Assembly (NCBI RefSeq): GCF_003574215.1
Contig: NZ_AP018558.1
Span: forward strand, 220,001 to 284,000
Reading direction: 5' to 3'
Length of the DNA: 64,000 bases
Source of the DNA: Hydrogenophilus thermoluteolus
Lineage (GTDB): Bacteria > Pseudomonadota > Gammaproteobacteria > Burkholderiales > Rhodocyclaceae
Shown here: piece after piece, positions 29,037 through 37,449 of the stretch
Layout: the number at the start of each line of letters is the position of its first letter
How positions within the stretch are numbered: the first letter of the stretch is position 1
Translations under genes and position numbers: made by a program
The notes under the pieces: generated by a model
Database searches by the model: none
Seen by the model: the letters and a program-made list of their open reading frames with translations, nothing else
Told to the model about the DNA's origin: nothing

Positions 29037-29459
29037 TCATTCGGTTGCCGACGGATGAGGTTCGCCCAACGCGTTTTGGGGCGGGGTGACGTTCGCAGCA
29101 GCCACCCGTGTTGCGGGGGGCATGCCCCACAGCTCTTCGAGGCGGTAGTAACGTCGAACCGCAGGGAGCATCACGTGGATCACCACGGGGCCGAGGTCGA
29201 CGAGGACCCATTCGCCCCCTTCTTCTCCTTCCACGCCGACGATCGGGGCATGGTGTTTTTTTGCCTCTTCGACGACGTTGCGCGCAAGCGCCTTGACCTG
29301 TCGCGTCGAATTGCCCGACGCGATCACCACCCGCTCAAAGAGTGGCGTCACTTGGGTGGTATCGAATGCTTCGATCGCTTCGCCCTTGACCGCTTCGAGG
29401 GCGGCGATGGCCAATTGGGTCAATGCGTTGGTGTCCATTGGACGGTCAGACGGCTTCAT
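29037..29459 (-). CDS. rsfS: Ribosomal silencing factor RsfS
   Basis: A 140-residue RsfS/YbeB/Iojap protein that binds L14 and blocks subunit joining on starvation. The core has 'ALTQLAIAALEAVKGEAIEA', 'ERVVIASGNSTRQVKALARN' and 'GEWVLVDLGPVVIHVML'. The ATG at 29459 is favoured by 'ggaagg' just upstream and overlaps the nadD stop by 14 bp; ATG 29438 is an alternative seven codons in. The tail after 'RRYYRLEELWG' is longer than in most homologues and Ala/Thr-rich. Confidence 0.93.
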   Translation of the reverse strand: MKPSDRPMDTNALTQLAIAALEAVKGEAIEAFDTTQVTPLFERVVIASGNSTRQVKALARNVVEEAKKHHAPIVGVEGEEGGEWVLVDLGPVVIHVMLPAVRRYYRLEELWGMPPATRVAAANVTPPQNALGEPHPSATE

Positions 29460-30111
29460 GATCCTTCCGGTAAAGACGATGGTGTTCAATATACCCGAGA
29501 ACCGCATCGGGAAGCAAATAGCGGACGCTCTTCCGGGCTGCGATTCGCTCACGAATCGCGGTTGCCGAAATCGCCAGATGGGTGATTGGTAATGCGATCA
29601 CCCATCCCGCTGGGGGCAGTCGATCGGCGGTCGCGACCGCGTCCGGCGTGCGCCGCGCCGCCCAGAGCGGGCGCAGCGCAGGCGATAAGGTTGCTTCGGA
29701 GAGTGTGGTCCCCGGTCGGGTAGCGACCACCAGGTGCGCCAGCGACAACACCACGCGCCAGCGGTGCCAGCGGTCGAGCCCGGCGAACGCGTCGGCGCCG
29801 ACCAACCAGAAGAGTGGGGTATTTGCACCGATGCGCTGTCGTACCGTTTCCAATGTGACGACGGTGTAGCTCGGTTGGTCGCGCCGCTCGAGTTCGCACC
29901 GTTCGAGCCGAAACGCGGGGGCGTTGGCGATCGCACGGGCGACCATCGCCGCGCGATGTTCGGCGCTTGCCACGGGTGGTGCGCGATGAGGCGGGCGCGC
30001 GTTGGGAACGAACCACACCGCGTCGAGCCGTAACGCTTCCCGCGCCTCTTCGGCAAGGCGCAGGTGGGCGAAATGGATCGGATCGAACGTTCCGCCGATG
30101 AGACCGATCAT
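29446..30111 (-). CDS. nadD: Nicotinate-nucleotide adenylyltransferase NadD
   Basis: A 221-residue enzyme making deamido-NAD from nicotinate mononucleotide and ATP. The nucleotidyltransferase motif is 'IGGTFDPIHFAHL' (residues 5-17; Ala replaces the usual Gly in H-x-G-H) and the second motif is 'ISATAIRERI'. The ATG at 30111 overlaps the stop of the BPSS1780-type gene (ATGA). The longer in-frame extension upstream is out of family alignment. Confidence 0.95.
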   Translation of the reverse strand: MIGLIGGTFDPIHFAHLRLAEEAREALRLDAVWFVPNARPPHRAPPVASAEHRAAMVARAIANAPAFRLERCELERRDQPSYTVVTLETVRQRIGANTPLFWLVGADAFAGLDRWHRWRVVLSLAHLVVATRPGTTLSEATLSPALRPLWAARRTPDAVATADRLPPAGWVIALPITHLAISATAIRERIAARKSVRYLLPDAVLGYIEHHRLYRKDHEAV

Positions 30112-30866
30112 GGGAGGAACAGTTCGTCCACTTGGCGGTAATAACCGGCAAAGAGTACCGGGACAAAGACGAGCGGCAACAGGAAGAGCGCGACCGTGAA
30201 GAGCATCGGATGGACGAGCGAGGCTAGGAGCGCGACGACGACACCCGCGGCAGTGAGAATGAGCGCCATCGCGATCGTCCATGCCAAAAGCGGTGCCCAG
30301 TTGCGCAGGCAGGCGTAGAAACTGAAAAAGAGCGCTTTGGGCCACGGGACGTGGTGCCACGCGATGAGCGGCGGGGCAAACCAGTACGCCGCAGTGATCG
30401 GTAGCGAAAGCAACAAGAAGATCAAGATCGGCATCGGGTCGAACGCCGTGCCCATCGCCATCGCACCGTCGAGCGCTTCAGGCTGCATGACCATCGGGCG
30501 AAAAAGCGCCATTTCGCCCATCGTCAAAGAGAGCACCAAAAGCAGCAACAGATTGGCGATGAAGTTGAGTGCGCCCACCGCCGCGAGCGCTTGCCACGGT
30601 CCTTTGAAACCTTCGAAGAGCACTTCCGGCCCGGGGCGGAGACCGCGTTCGGCGGCGCGCATCCCGGCCAATACGCCCATTTGCAGGATCGGCATCGCGA
30701 CGGCCGCGAGGAATTGACCGAAGAGCGGTACCGCTGAGAGGAGTAAAAGCAGCAGCAGATACCCGAACGAGACGTACGCGGTGAGCGCGGGCGCACGGCG
30801 CCACAACCGAAAGGCGTCGCGGGTCCAGCGCCAGCCGTCAGCAAAAGAGAGCGTAGGGGTGCGCAT
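30108..30866 (-). CDS. BPSS1780-family integral membrane protein
   Basis: A 252-residue protein with about six membrane helices. It resembles the betaproteobacterial BPSS1780 family through its N-terminal 'GWRWTRDAFRLWRRAPALTA' segment and the 'WHHVPWPKALFFSFYACLRNW' helix boundary. Function is unknown. It is coupled to nadD by a 4-bp overlap and starts three bases after the upstream ATPase gene, so it belongs to the same transcript. Confidence 0.8.
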   Translation of the reverse strand: MRTPTLSFADGWRWTRDAFRLWRRAPALTAYVSFGYLLLLLLLSAVPLFGQFLAAVAMPILQMGVLAGMRAAERGLRPGPEVLFEGFKGPWQALAAVGALNFIANLLLLLVLSLTMGEMALFRPMVMQPEALDGAMAMGTAFDPMPILIFLLLSLPITAAYWFAPPLIAWHHVPWPKALFFSFYACLRNWAPLLAWTIAMALILTAAGVVVALLASLVHPMLFTVALFLLPLVFVPVLFAGYYRQVDELFLP

Positions 30867-30869
30867 CGC

Positions 30870-32510
30870 TTACATCCCCCACACGCCGATCGTTTGCCCC
30901 GGTTTTCCGGGCCACGGGTACTCGCGCTGCCAGATGCGCGCTTCCCACGGGATTGCGTCGCGGCGGTCGAATACCACCAGATAGGCTTCCTTGGCCCCCG
31001 AACGGTCGGCGTAGTCGGCTACTTGGGCAATTCCTTCGGTCACGACCGCCTCCGGGTTTTTGCCGTTGCGCACGAGTTTGCATTCGATCACCCCTTTTTG
31101 TTTCGGCCCCAACAACCCTTGGTCGGGGTCGAGCGGCCATTCGATCAAGAGGTCGGTGCGTTTGCGTCCCAGCCCGTATTCGCGGTTGATGCGCCCGCCG
31201 CCATTGACGATGCGTTGCAAGAAGGCTTGCAACAGGAGTTGCGGGCCTGCTTCGCGATAGGAGAAGCCTTGCAGCCACGCGTCGGAGTGTTCGCGGAAAA
31301 ACTCTTGGAACGCGGTGAGGAGTTTCGGGATCTGCAGGCGGTGGGTGGCTGGGTCGACGTACCACGCCGTTTCGTGGGTGATATAGACCTGTTTGGTCCA
31401 GGTGAGTTCGCGCGGGATCACTTCGCGGTAGATGCGGTTGCTGATGCGCACCATCGGCCGCACCGCAATCAGCCCCAGGTCATAGACGTATTGCAGGTCG
31501 TCCGGGGCGATCTCTTCCGAGAGCGCCGCCGGGTCGGCTTCGCTTTCGAGGATCGCCGCGATCACCCGATGAACCCGCGGCTCGGAGAGTTTGTCGGCGA
31601 GCTGGTCGAGGTGGGTCGCGCGCGATTGGATGAGCCGTTCGCGTGCCAGTTGGTAGCGTTCGAGCGTCACCGGCGCCGTCCGGTCGGCGCGTAGCGTTTT
31701 GTCTTTCCAGGTGCATTCGTGCCCGAGCGCATTGACGAGCCACGGCTGCCCTTCGGTGTCGAGCCAAAGGGGTTCCCAGATCGCGTCGTCGAACCGTTGC
31801 CCGGTGGCCTCGGTGTGCTGCAACCACAGCGCTTTGGTTTCGTCGAAGGTGAAGTTTCCCAAACGCAGCGATTCGGCTTTGATGTTGAACGCCGAGCCGC
31901 CGGTGATCACCTCTTGCCCAGGCGTGTGGATGCGGTAGTCGCGCACGTCGCGCACGCCGCACAGGATCACCGATTGCGGAAACGCCCGTGGCCGCTGGGT
32001 GTAACCAGCACGCAGTTGCCTGAGGAGCGAAACCAGGGTGTCGCCAACGAGGGCGTCGACTTCGTCCAGGAGCAGCACCACGGGTCGATCCGGGTCGGCC
32101 AGGGAAAATTCGGTAAGCCAGCGTTGGAGCCATGTGTGGGGGTCGTCGTTGGCGCGCGCGGCGTGCGCCCATGCTTGACCGCGCGATTCGCCCAGGTAGA
32201 GGCGGGCCGCCTCATAGAGCGCAGTGAGTACCGCGCCGATCCCTTCGGCGACGTTGCCACGGGCCGTTTGCGCCACTTCGATGTTGGCGTAGAGCGCGCG
32301 GTAGCGCCCTTCGCGGTTGAGGTGATTCATGAGCGCCAACAGGCAGGTGGTTTTGCCGGTTTGTCGTGGCGCGTGCAGCACAAAGTAGCGTTCCTGTGCG
32401 ATGAGTGCTTCGACTTCCGGGAGATCGATCCGCGCCAAGGGGTCGATCATATAGTGGAGCTCGGGTTTCGATGGGCCCGCGGTGTTGAACGTCTTTTCGC
32501 GCGGCATCAC
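30870..32510 (-). CDS. AAA-like ATPase fused to a PD-(D/E)XK-type nuclease domain
   Basis: A 546-residue predicted cytoplasmic protein. The N-terminal P-loop ATPase has Walker A 'APRQTGKTT' (47-55; Ala instead of the first Gly) and Walker B 'VVLLLDEVDAL' (144-154). A middle helical region has a winged-helix character. The C-terminus has the PD-(D/E)XK layout: Asp453 in 'RTDLLIEW', Glu476-x-Lys478 in 'GVIECKLVRNG', then 'QVADYADRSGAKEAYLVVFD'. Such stand-alone proteins are widespread, patchily distributed and uncharacterised; a role in DNA or plasmid defence is possible. GTG 32510 or the adjoining ATG 32507 is the start. Confidence 0.82.
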   Translation of the reverse strand: MMPREKTFNTAGPSKPELHYMIDPLARIDLPEVEALIAQERYFVLHAPRQTGKTTCLLALMNHLNREGRYRALYANIEVAQTARGNVAEGIGAVLTALYEAARLYLGESRGQAWAHAARANDDPHTWLQRWLTEFSLADPDRPVVLLLDEVDALVGDTLVSLLRQLRAGYTQRPRAFPQSVILCGVRDVRDYRIHTPGQEVITGGSAFNIKAESLRLGNFTFDETKALWLQHTEATGQRFDDAIWEPLWLDTEGQPWLVNALGHECTWKDKTLRADRTAPVTLERYQLARERLIQSRATHLDQLADKLSEPRVHRVIAAILESEADPAALSEEIAPDDLQYVYDLGLIAVRPMVRISNRIYREVIPRELTWTKQVYITHETAWYVDPATHRLQIPKLLTAFQEFFREHSDAWLQGFSYREAGPQLLLQAFLQRIVNGGGRINREYGLGRKRTDLLIEWPLDPDQGLLGPKQKGVIECKLVRNGKNPEAVVTEGIAQVADYADRSGAKEAYLVVFDRRDAIPWEARIWQREYPWPGKPGQTIGVWGM

Positions 32511-32626
32511 GCTGCTTCCCTGACCTGCAACCGCGTTAGCTTAGCACAGCCCCAGCGGCGAACCTATTTCCCTGTGCGCCGGACGCTGCCATGAGGCGAA
32601 GGCAAGGGCAAGGCACCGAAATGACG

Positions 32627-32654
32627 TTGACGTTAACGTCAATTTCGGTAAGAT
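32627..32654 (+). promoter_or_regulatory. Promoter with 16-bp palindromic operator upstream of icmF
   Basis: A perfect palindrome 'ttgacgttaacgtcaa' (32627-32642) overlaps a promoter made of TTGACG (32627-32632), a 16-bp spacer and TAAGAT (32649-32654). It resembles the published type of motif for MerR-family LiuR regulators of branched acyl-CoA catabolism, recalled from general knowledge. No MerR gene is in the window. Confidence 0.65.
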
Positions 32655-32698
32655 AGCCTCATTGCACCGGCAAAAGCGACGACAAGAGGAGACCCATC

Positions 32699-35600
32699 AT
32701 GACCGATCCCCGTATCGCGAAGGCGCTCACGCCCTATCAGCCGAAGAACAACGTGCGGCTCGTCACCGCTGCGGCGCTGTTCGATGGCCACGATGCCGCG
32801 ATCAACATCATGCGGCGCTTGTTGCAAAGCACCGGCTGCGAAGTGATCCATTTGGGGCACAACCGCAGTGCCGCCGAGATCGTTCGCGCCGCGCTGCAGG
32901 AGGATGTGCAGGGCATCGCGGTGACCAGCTACCAAGGGGGGCATGTCGAGTTCTTCAAATACATGGTCGATCTGCTGCGGCAAAACGGTGGCGAGAAGAT
33001 CAAGGTTTTCGGCGGCGGTGGCGGGGTGATCGTTCCGCCGGAGATCCAGGAGCTCGAAACGTACGGTGTCGAGCGGATCTACTCGCCCGAAGACGGCGCC
33101 CAGATGGGGTTACAAGGGATGATCAACGACGTGGTCGAGCGTTCCGATTTCGATCTCTCCCACGAAGCGCCGCAGACCTTGCCTGAAATCCTGGAAAAAC
33201 TCCAAAGCGGCGATTGGCGGACGCTCGCACGCGTGATCACTGCGCTCGAAAATGGCGCCTACCCAGACGCAATCCGGGAAGGGCTCCTTGCGGCGGCGCA
33301 AGGGCTCAAAGTGCCAGTGTTGGGGATCACTGGTACCGGAGGGGCGGGCAAGAGTTCGCTCACCGACGAGCTGGTTCGCCGTTTCCGTTTGGATCAGGAA
33401 GATGCGCTCAAAATCGCGATCATCTCGATCGACCCGTCGCGCAAGCGCACTGGGGGCGCGCTCTTGGGTGACCGCATCCGCATGAACGCGATCGACCACG
33501 AAAACATCTACATGCGTTCGCTCGCCACCCGCGACACCGGTCAAGAAGTGTCGCGGGCGCTCAAAGAGGTGATCGCGGCGACCAAGCTCACCGGTTACGA
33601 CCTCGTGATCGTCGAAACGTCGGGGATCGGACAGGGCAACGCGGCGATCGTGCCCTACGTCGACTGCTCCCTCTACGTGATGACCCCCGAGTTCGGCGCA
33701 GCGAGCCAGCTCGAGAAGATCGACATGCTCGATTTCGCCGATTTCGTCGCGATCAACAAATTCGACCGCAAAGGGGCCGAAGATGCGCTGCGCGACGTCG
33801 CGAAACAGTACCAGCGCAACCATCAGCGTTTTTCCGAACCGGTCGATGCGATGCCCGTCTTCGGGACGATGGCAGCGCGCTTCAACGACGACGGGGTTAC
33901 TGCGCTTTATCAAGCGATGCTGCCGAAATTGATCGAATTGGGGTTGCCCGCGAAAGCCGAAGGGAAATTGCCGCGCGTCTCTGTGCGCCATTCCAGCAAA
34001 GGACAAGCGATCATCCCGCCGCACCGCAATCGTTATCTGGCGGAAATCGCGCAAACCGTGCGCGACTACCACGCCCACGTCCGGGAGCAGTCGCGGGTGG
34101 CGCGCGAACGACAAGCGCTCAAGATCGCGAAGGCGCTCTTCGAGGCGAGTGGCAAACCGGCCGAGCATTTCGACGAGCTGATCGACTGGAAAGACAGCCA
34201 GCTGACTCCACACGCGAAGAAGCTGCTCGAACAGTGGCCGACGCTGAAAAAACTCTACGCGCAGGACGAATACGTCGTCAAGATCCGCGACAAAGAGATT
34301 CGCACCCGCCTCTACCACGAATCGCTTTCGGGCAACAAGATCCGCAAGGTAGCGTTGCCTGACTTCGAAGACGACGGCGAGGTGCTCAAATTCCTGATGA
34401 AGGAGAACGTCCCCGGGTCGTTCCCGTACACCGCCGGGGTGTTCGCGTTCAAGCGCGAAAACGAAGACCCCACCCGGATGTTTGCGGGCGAAGGCGATCC
34501 GTTCCGGACCAACCGCCGTTTTCGCAAGCTCACCGAAGGGATGCCCGCGGCGCGGCTGTCCACTGCGTTCGATTCCGTTACGCTCTATGGTTGCGACCCC
34601 GACGAACGGCCCGATATCTACGGCAAAATCGGCAATTCGGGTGTCTCGATCGCCACGCTCGACGATATGAAGGTGCTCTACTCCGGGTTCGATCTTTGTG
34701 CGCCCAACACCTCGGTGTCGATGACGATCAACGGTCCCGCGCCGATGATCCTAGCGATGTTCTTCAATACCGCGATCGACCAGCAGGTGGACAAATTCCG
34801 CGCCGACAACGGTCGTGACCCCACCGAAGAGGAGTATGAAAAGATCAAGGCGTGGGTGCTCTCCACTGTGCGCGGCACGGTCCAGGCCGATATCCTCAAA
34901 GAGGATCAGGGGCAGAACACCTGCATCTTCTCCACCGAGTTCGCGTTGAAATTGATGGGCGACATCCAGGAGTACTTCGTCCATCACAACGTGCGCAACT
35001 TCTACTCAGTGTCGATTTCGGGCTACCACATCGCGGAAGCAGGCGCCAACCCCATTTCGCAGCTCGCGTTCACGCTCGCCAACGGCTTTACCTACGTCGA
35101 ATCCTACCTGGCGCGCGGCATGCACATCGACGATTTCGCGCCCAACCTTTCGTTCTTTTTCAGCAACGGAATGGACCCGGAATACAGCGTGATCGGGCGG
35201 GTGGCGCGTCGCATCTGGGCGATTGCGATGAAACACAAGTATGGCGCGAACGAGCGCAGCCAAAAACTCAAATACCACGTCCAGACCTCGGGGCGGAGTC
35301 TCCACGCGCAGGAGATGGCATTCAACGACATTCGCACGACGCTCCAGGCGCTGATTGCGATCTACGACAACTGCAACAGCCTACACACCAACGCCTACGA
35401 CGAAGCGATCACCACCCCCACCGAAGAGAGTGTGCGGCGGGCGATGGCGATCCAACTCATCATCAACAAAGAGTGGGGGCTGGCGAAGAACGAAAACCCC
35501 AACCAAGGCAGCTTCATCATCGAAGAGCTCACCGATCTGGTCGAAGAAGCGGTGTTGCGCGAATTCGAAGCGCTGGCCGAACGGGGGGGCGTGCTCGGCG

Positions 35601-35971
35601 CGATGGAGACGGGCTACCAACGCAGCAAGATTCAGGAAGAGTCGCTGCACTACGAGCAGAAAAAGCACGACGGGAGTCTACCGATCATCGGGGTCAACAC
35701 CTTCCGCAACCCGAACGGCGATCCGATCCCCGAAAAGCTGGAACTTGCCCGTTCCACCGAAGAAGAGAAGCAGAGCCAGCTGCGGCGGCTGCGCGAATTT
35801 CACGCGCGCCACGCCGCCGAAGCACCGAAGTGGCTGGCGAAGCTCAAGACGGTGGCGATGGAAGGGGGCAACACCTTCGAAGTGTTGATGGACGCGGTGC
35901 GCTACTGCTCGCTGGGGCAGTTGACGCAGGCGCTCTTCGAGGTGGGGGGGCAGTATCGGCGAAACATGTGA
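32699..35971 (+). CDS. icmF: Fused isobutyryl-CoA mutase IcmF
   Basis: A 1090-residue adenosylcobalamin enzyme that interconverts isobutyryl-CoA and n-butyryl-CoA; relatives also act on isovaleryl/pivalyl-CoA. Domain order: cobalamin-binding (about 20-150, axial His31 in 'DGHDAAI'), G-protein chaperone (Walker A 'GTGGAGKSS' 212-220), linker, then the acyl-CoA mutase barrel. By alignment with methylmalonyl-CoA mutase, the substrate positions are Phe582 and Gln739, the isobutyryl-type pair instead of Tyr/Arg. The start ATG has 'gagga' upstream. It stands alone under its own palindrome-bearing promoter. Confidence 0.95.
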   Translation: MTDPRIAKALTPYQPKNNVRLVTAAALFDGHDAAINIMRRLLQSTGCEVIHLGHNRSAAEIVRAALQEDVQGIAVTSYQGGHVEFFKYMVDLLRQNGGEKIKVFGGGGGVIVPPEIQELETYGVERIYSPEDGAQMGLQGMINDVVERSDFDLSHEAPQTLPEILEKLQSGDWRTLARVITALENGAYPDAIREGLLAAAQGLKVPVLGITGTGGAGKSSLTDELVRRFRLDQEDALKIAIISIDPSRKRTGGALLGDRIRMNAIDHENIYMRSLATRDTGQEVSRALKEVIAATKLTGYDLVIVETSGIGQGNAAIVPYVDCSLYVMTPEFGAASQLEKIDMLDFADFVAINKFDRKGAEDALRDVAKQYQRNHQRFSEPVDAMPVFGTMAARFNDDGVTALYQAMLPKLIELGLPAKAEGKLPRVSVRHSSKGQAIIPPHRNRYLAEIAQTVRDYHAHVREQSRVARERQALKIAKALFEASGKPAEHFDELIDWKDSQLTPHAKKLLEQWPTLKKLYAQDEYVVKIRDKEIRTRLYHESLSGNKIRKVALPDFEDDGEVLKFLMKENVPGSFPYTAGVFAFKRENEDPTRMFAGEGDPFRTNRRFRKLTEGMPAARLSTAFDSVTLYGCDPDERPDIYGKIGNSGVSIATLDDMKVLYSGFDLCAPNTSVSMTINGPAPMILAMFFNTAIDQQVDKFRADNGRDPTEEEYEKIKAWVLSTVRGTVQADILKEDQGQNTCIFSTEFALKLMGDIQEYFVHHNVRNFYSVSISGYHIAEAGANPISQLAFTLANGFTYVESYLARGMHIDDFAPNLSFFFSNGMDPEYSVIGRVARRIWAIAMKHKYGANERSQKLKYHVQTSGRSLHAQEMAFNDIRTTLQALIAIYDNCNSLHTNAYDEAITTPTEESVRRAMAIQLIINKEWGLAKNENPNQGSFIIEELTDLVEEAVLREFEALAERGGVLGAMETGYQRSKIQEESLHYEQKKHDGSLPIIGVNTFRNPNGDPIPEKLELARSTEEEKQSQLRRLREFHARHAAEAPKWLAKLKTVAMEGGNTFEVLMDAVRYCSLGQLTQALFEVGGQYRRNM

Positions 35972-35998
35972 CAAATCAGCAGGTTAGCGTTTTTTGGG

Positions 35999-36027
35999 TT
36001 GACCGATCGGCCATTGTGGGTTATATA
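35999..36027 (+). promoter_or_regulatory. Promoter of the KamA-NAGGN osmolyte operon
   Basis: TTGACC (35999-36004), a 17-bp spacer and TATATA (36022-36027; TATAAA two bases on also fits) lie in the 92-bp gap after icmF. Transcription would start near 36033, at the edge of the inverted repeat that follows. Confidence 0.65.
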
Positions 36028-36031
36028 AAAG

Positions 36032-36048
36032 ATTGCACTTTCTGCAAT
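36032..36048 (+). promoter_or_regulatory. Inverted repeat between promoter and start of the osmolyte operon
   Basis: 'attgca' (36032-36037) and 'tgcaat' (36043-36048) form a perfect 6-bp inverted repeat with a 5-base centre, three bases before the strong ribosome-binding site 'aaggagg' (36051-36057). It could be an operator at the transcript start or a small hairpin in the leader. Confidence 0.5.
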
Positions 36049-36063
36049 AAAAGGAGGTTAGCC

Positions 36064-37440
36064 ATGACCGTAACCCCAATGGCCGAACGTTTGGCGCCCT
36101 GGAACTGCGCGCCGCTCACTGCGCCGGCGTTCGAAGTCTATACGGCGCGCGATCTCGACCGCATTCCGCAAATCCAGGCGCTTGACCCGGAACGACGTTT
36201 TGCGATGAAAGTGGTGGCAACCGTGCTGCCGTTCCGGGTGAATCGCTATGTCACGGAGCATCTCATCGACTGGGACAACATCCCGGACGATCCGCTCTTT
36301 CAGTTGCTCTATCCGCAGCCCGGCATGTTGCGCCCGGACCATTTCGAACGGGTCGCATCCCTGTTGCGCCGTGACGCGCCTCAGGCCGAAGTGGCGAGCG
36401 TGGTTGCGGAGATTCGCCATGAACTCAACCCCCATCCGGCGGGGCAGCTCAAACTCAACATCCCGCGGGACGAAACGGGGCAACCCATCAACGGGCTGCA
36501 GCACAAATACCGGGAAACGGTACTGCTCTTTCCCAGCCAAGGGCAGACGTGCCACAGCTACTGTACCTTCTGCTTCCGCTGGGCCCAGTTCATCGGGGAT
36601 AAGTCGCTGCGCATCGCCAGCGCGGAAGCGGCGCGGATGCACGGGTACCTCCGCGCCCACCCTGAGGTGACCGATGTCTTGATTACCGGCGGTGACCCGC
36701 TGGTGATGAAAACCGCGCACCTCAAAGCCTATATCGAACCGTTGCTCTCGCCGGAATTCGCGCACATCCGCTCGATCCGCATCGGCACCAAAGCGCTCAC
36801 CTTCTGGCCCTACCGCTTCTTGACCGAAGGGGAAGGGCAAGCGCTCCTCGATCTCTTTGCCCAAGTGGTCGCAAGCGGCAAACAATTGGCCCTGATGGCG
36901 CACCTCAACCATTGGCGCGAACTGGAACCGGCGCCCACCCAAGAGGCGATCGCGCGCGTGCGCGCAACCGGCGCAATGATCCGTGCCCAGGCGCCGCTCT
37001 TGGCGCACATCAACGACGACTCTGACGTGTGGGCGAAACTCTGGCAACGCGAAGTCGAACTGGGGATCGTGCCGTACTACATGTTCGTCGAACGCGACAC
37101 CGGCGCGCACCACTACTTCAAAGTGCCGCTCGCGCGCGCTTGGCGCATTTACCGCGACGCGTTGCAGCGGGTCTCGGGATTGGCGCGCACCGTGCGCGGT
37201 CCGAGCATGTCGGCCGCACCGGGCAAAGTCGAAGTGCTGGGAGTGAGCCGCGTCGCGGGGCAGCGTGTTTTCGTGTTGCGGTTCCTCCAAGGGCGTAACC
37301 CGGCGTGGGTCGACCGCCCCTTCTTCGCCCGATTCGACCCGCGTGCTACATGGCTCGACGAACTCCAGCCCGCGTTCGAACCCCGTTTCTTCTGGCAGGA
37401 CGAGTTCGATGCGATGCTCGGCCGCGAAGCCGCGGCGTGA
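36064..37440 (+). CDS. KamA-family radical SAM 2,3-aminomutase, substrate uncertain
   Basis: A 458-residue radical SAM enzyme of the lysine 2,3-aminomutase family. The cluster motif is C163-x3-C167-x2-C170 ('CHSYCTFC'), the SAM motif 'LITGGDPL' (207-214), and the PLP lysine is probably K388 in 'AAPGKVEV'. In clostridial lysine aminomutase two Asp residues hold the substrate amino group; here the aligned positions appear to be Arg344 ('YYMFVERDTG', ungapped block) and a Ser/Met near 381-383. That is closer in logic to glutamate 2,3-aminomutase (Lys/Asn). The ATG at 36064 has an ideal ribosome-binding site. It leads the NAGGN genes, 9 bp before asnO. Confidence 0.85.
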   Translation: MTVTPMAERLAPWNCAPLTAPAFEVYTARDLDRIPQIQALDPERRFAMKVVATVLPFRVNRYVTEHLIDWDNIPDDPLFQLLYPQPGMLRPDHFERVASLLRRDAPQAEVASVVAEIRHELNPHPAGQLKLNIPRDETGQPINGLQHKYRETVLLFPSQGQTCHSYCTFCFRWAQFIGDKSLRIASAEAARMHGYLRAHPEVTDVLITGGDPLVMKTAHLKAYIEPLLSPEFAHIRSIRIGTKALTFWPYRFLTEGEGQALLDLFAQVVASGKQLALMAHLNHWRELEPAPTQEAIARVRATGAMIRAQAPLLAHINDDSDVWAKLWQREVELGIVPYYMFVERDTGAHHYFKVPLARAWRIYRDALQRVSGLARTVRGPSMSAAPGKVEVLGVSRVAGQRVFVLRFLQGRNPAWVDRPFFARFDPRATWLDELQPAFEPRFFWQDEFDAMLGREAAA

Positions 37441-37449
37441 GGTCGCGGC

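Noticed and set aside
32699..35971. Annotating the fused mutase as a methylmalonyl-CoA mutase.
   Set aside because: Domain order, fused GTPase and Phe/Gln at the substrate positions point to IcmF; a true methylmalonyl-CoA mutase is at 55207-57420.
34852..36063. The reading frame of the aminomutase gene stays open about 1.2 kb upstream, giving an apparent 862-residue protein.
   Set aside because: That stretch lies out of frame inside icmF and is Arg/Pro-rich without family similarity. The ATG at 36064 has an ideal ribosome-binding site and a promoter just upstream.
36064..37440. A lysine 2,3-aminomutase (AblA) making N-epsilon-acetyl-beta-lysine with an AblB partner.
   Set aside because: No separate AblB-type acetyltransferase is adjacent (the GNAT domain is part of ngg), and the lysine-binding Asp positions do not appear conserved. 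It remains possible but is not the preferred reading.
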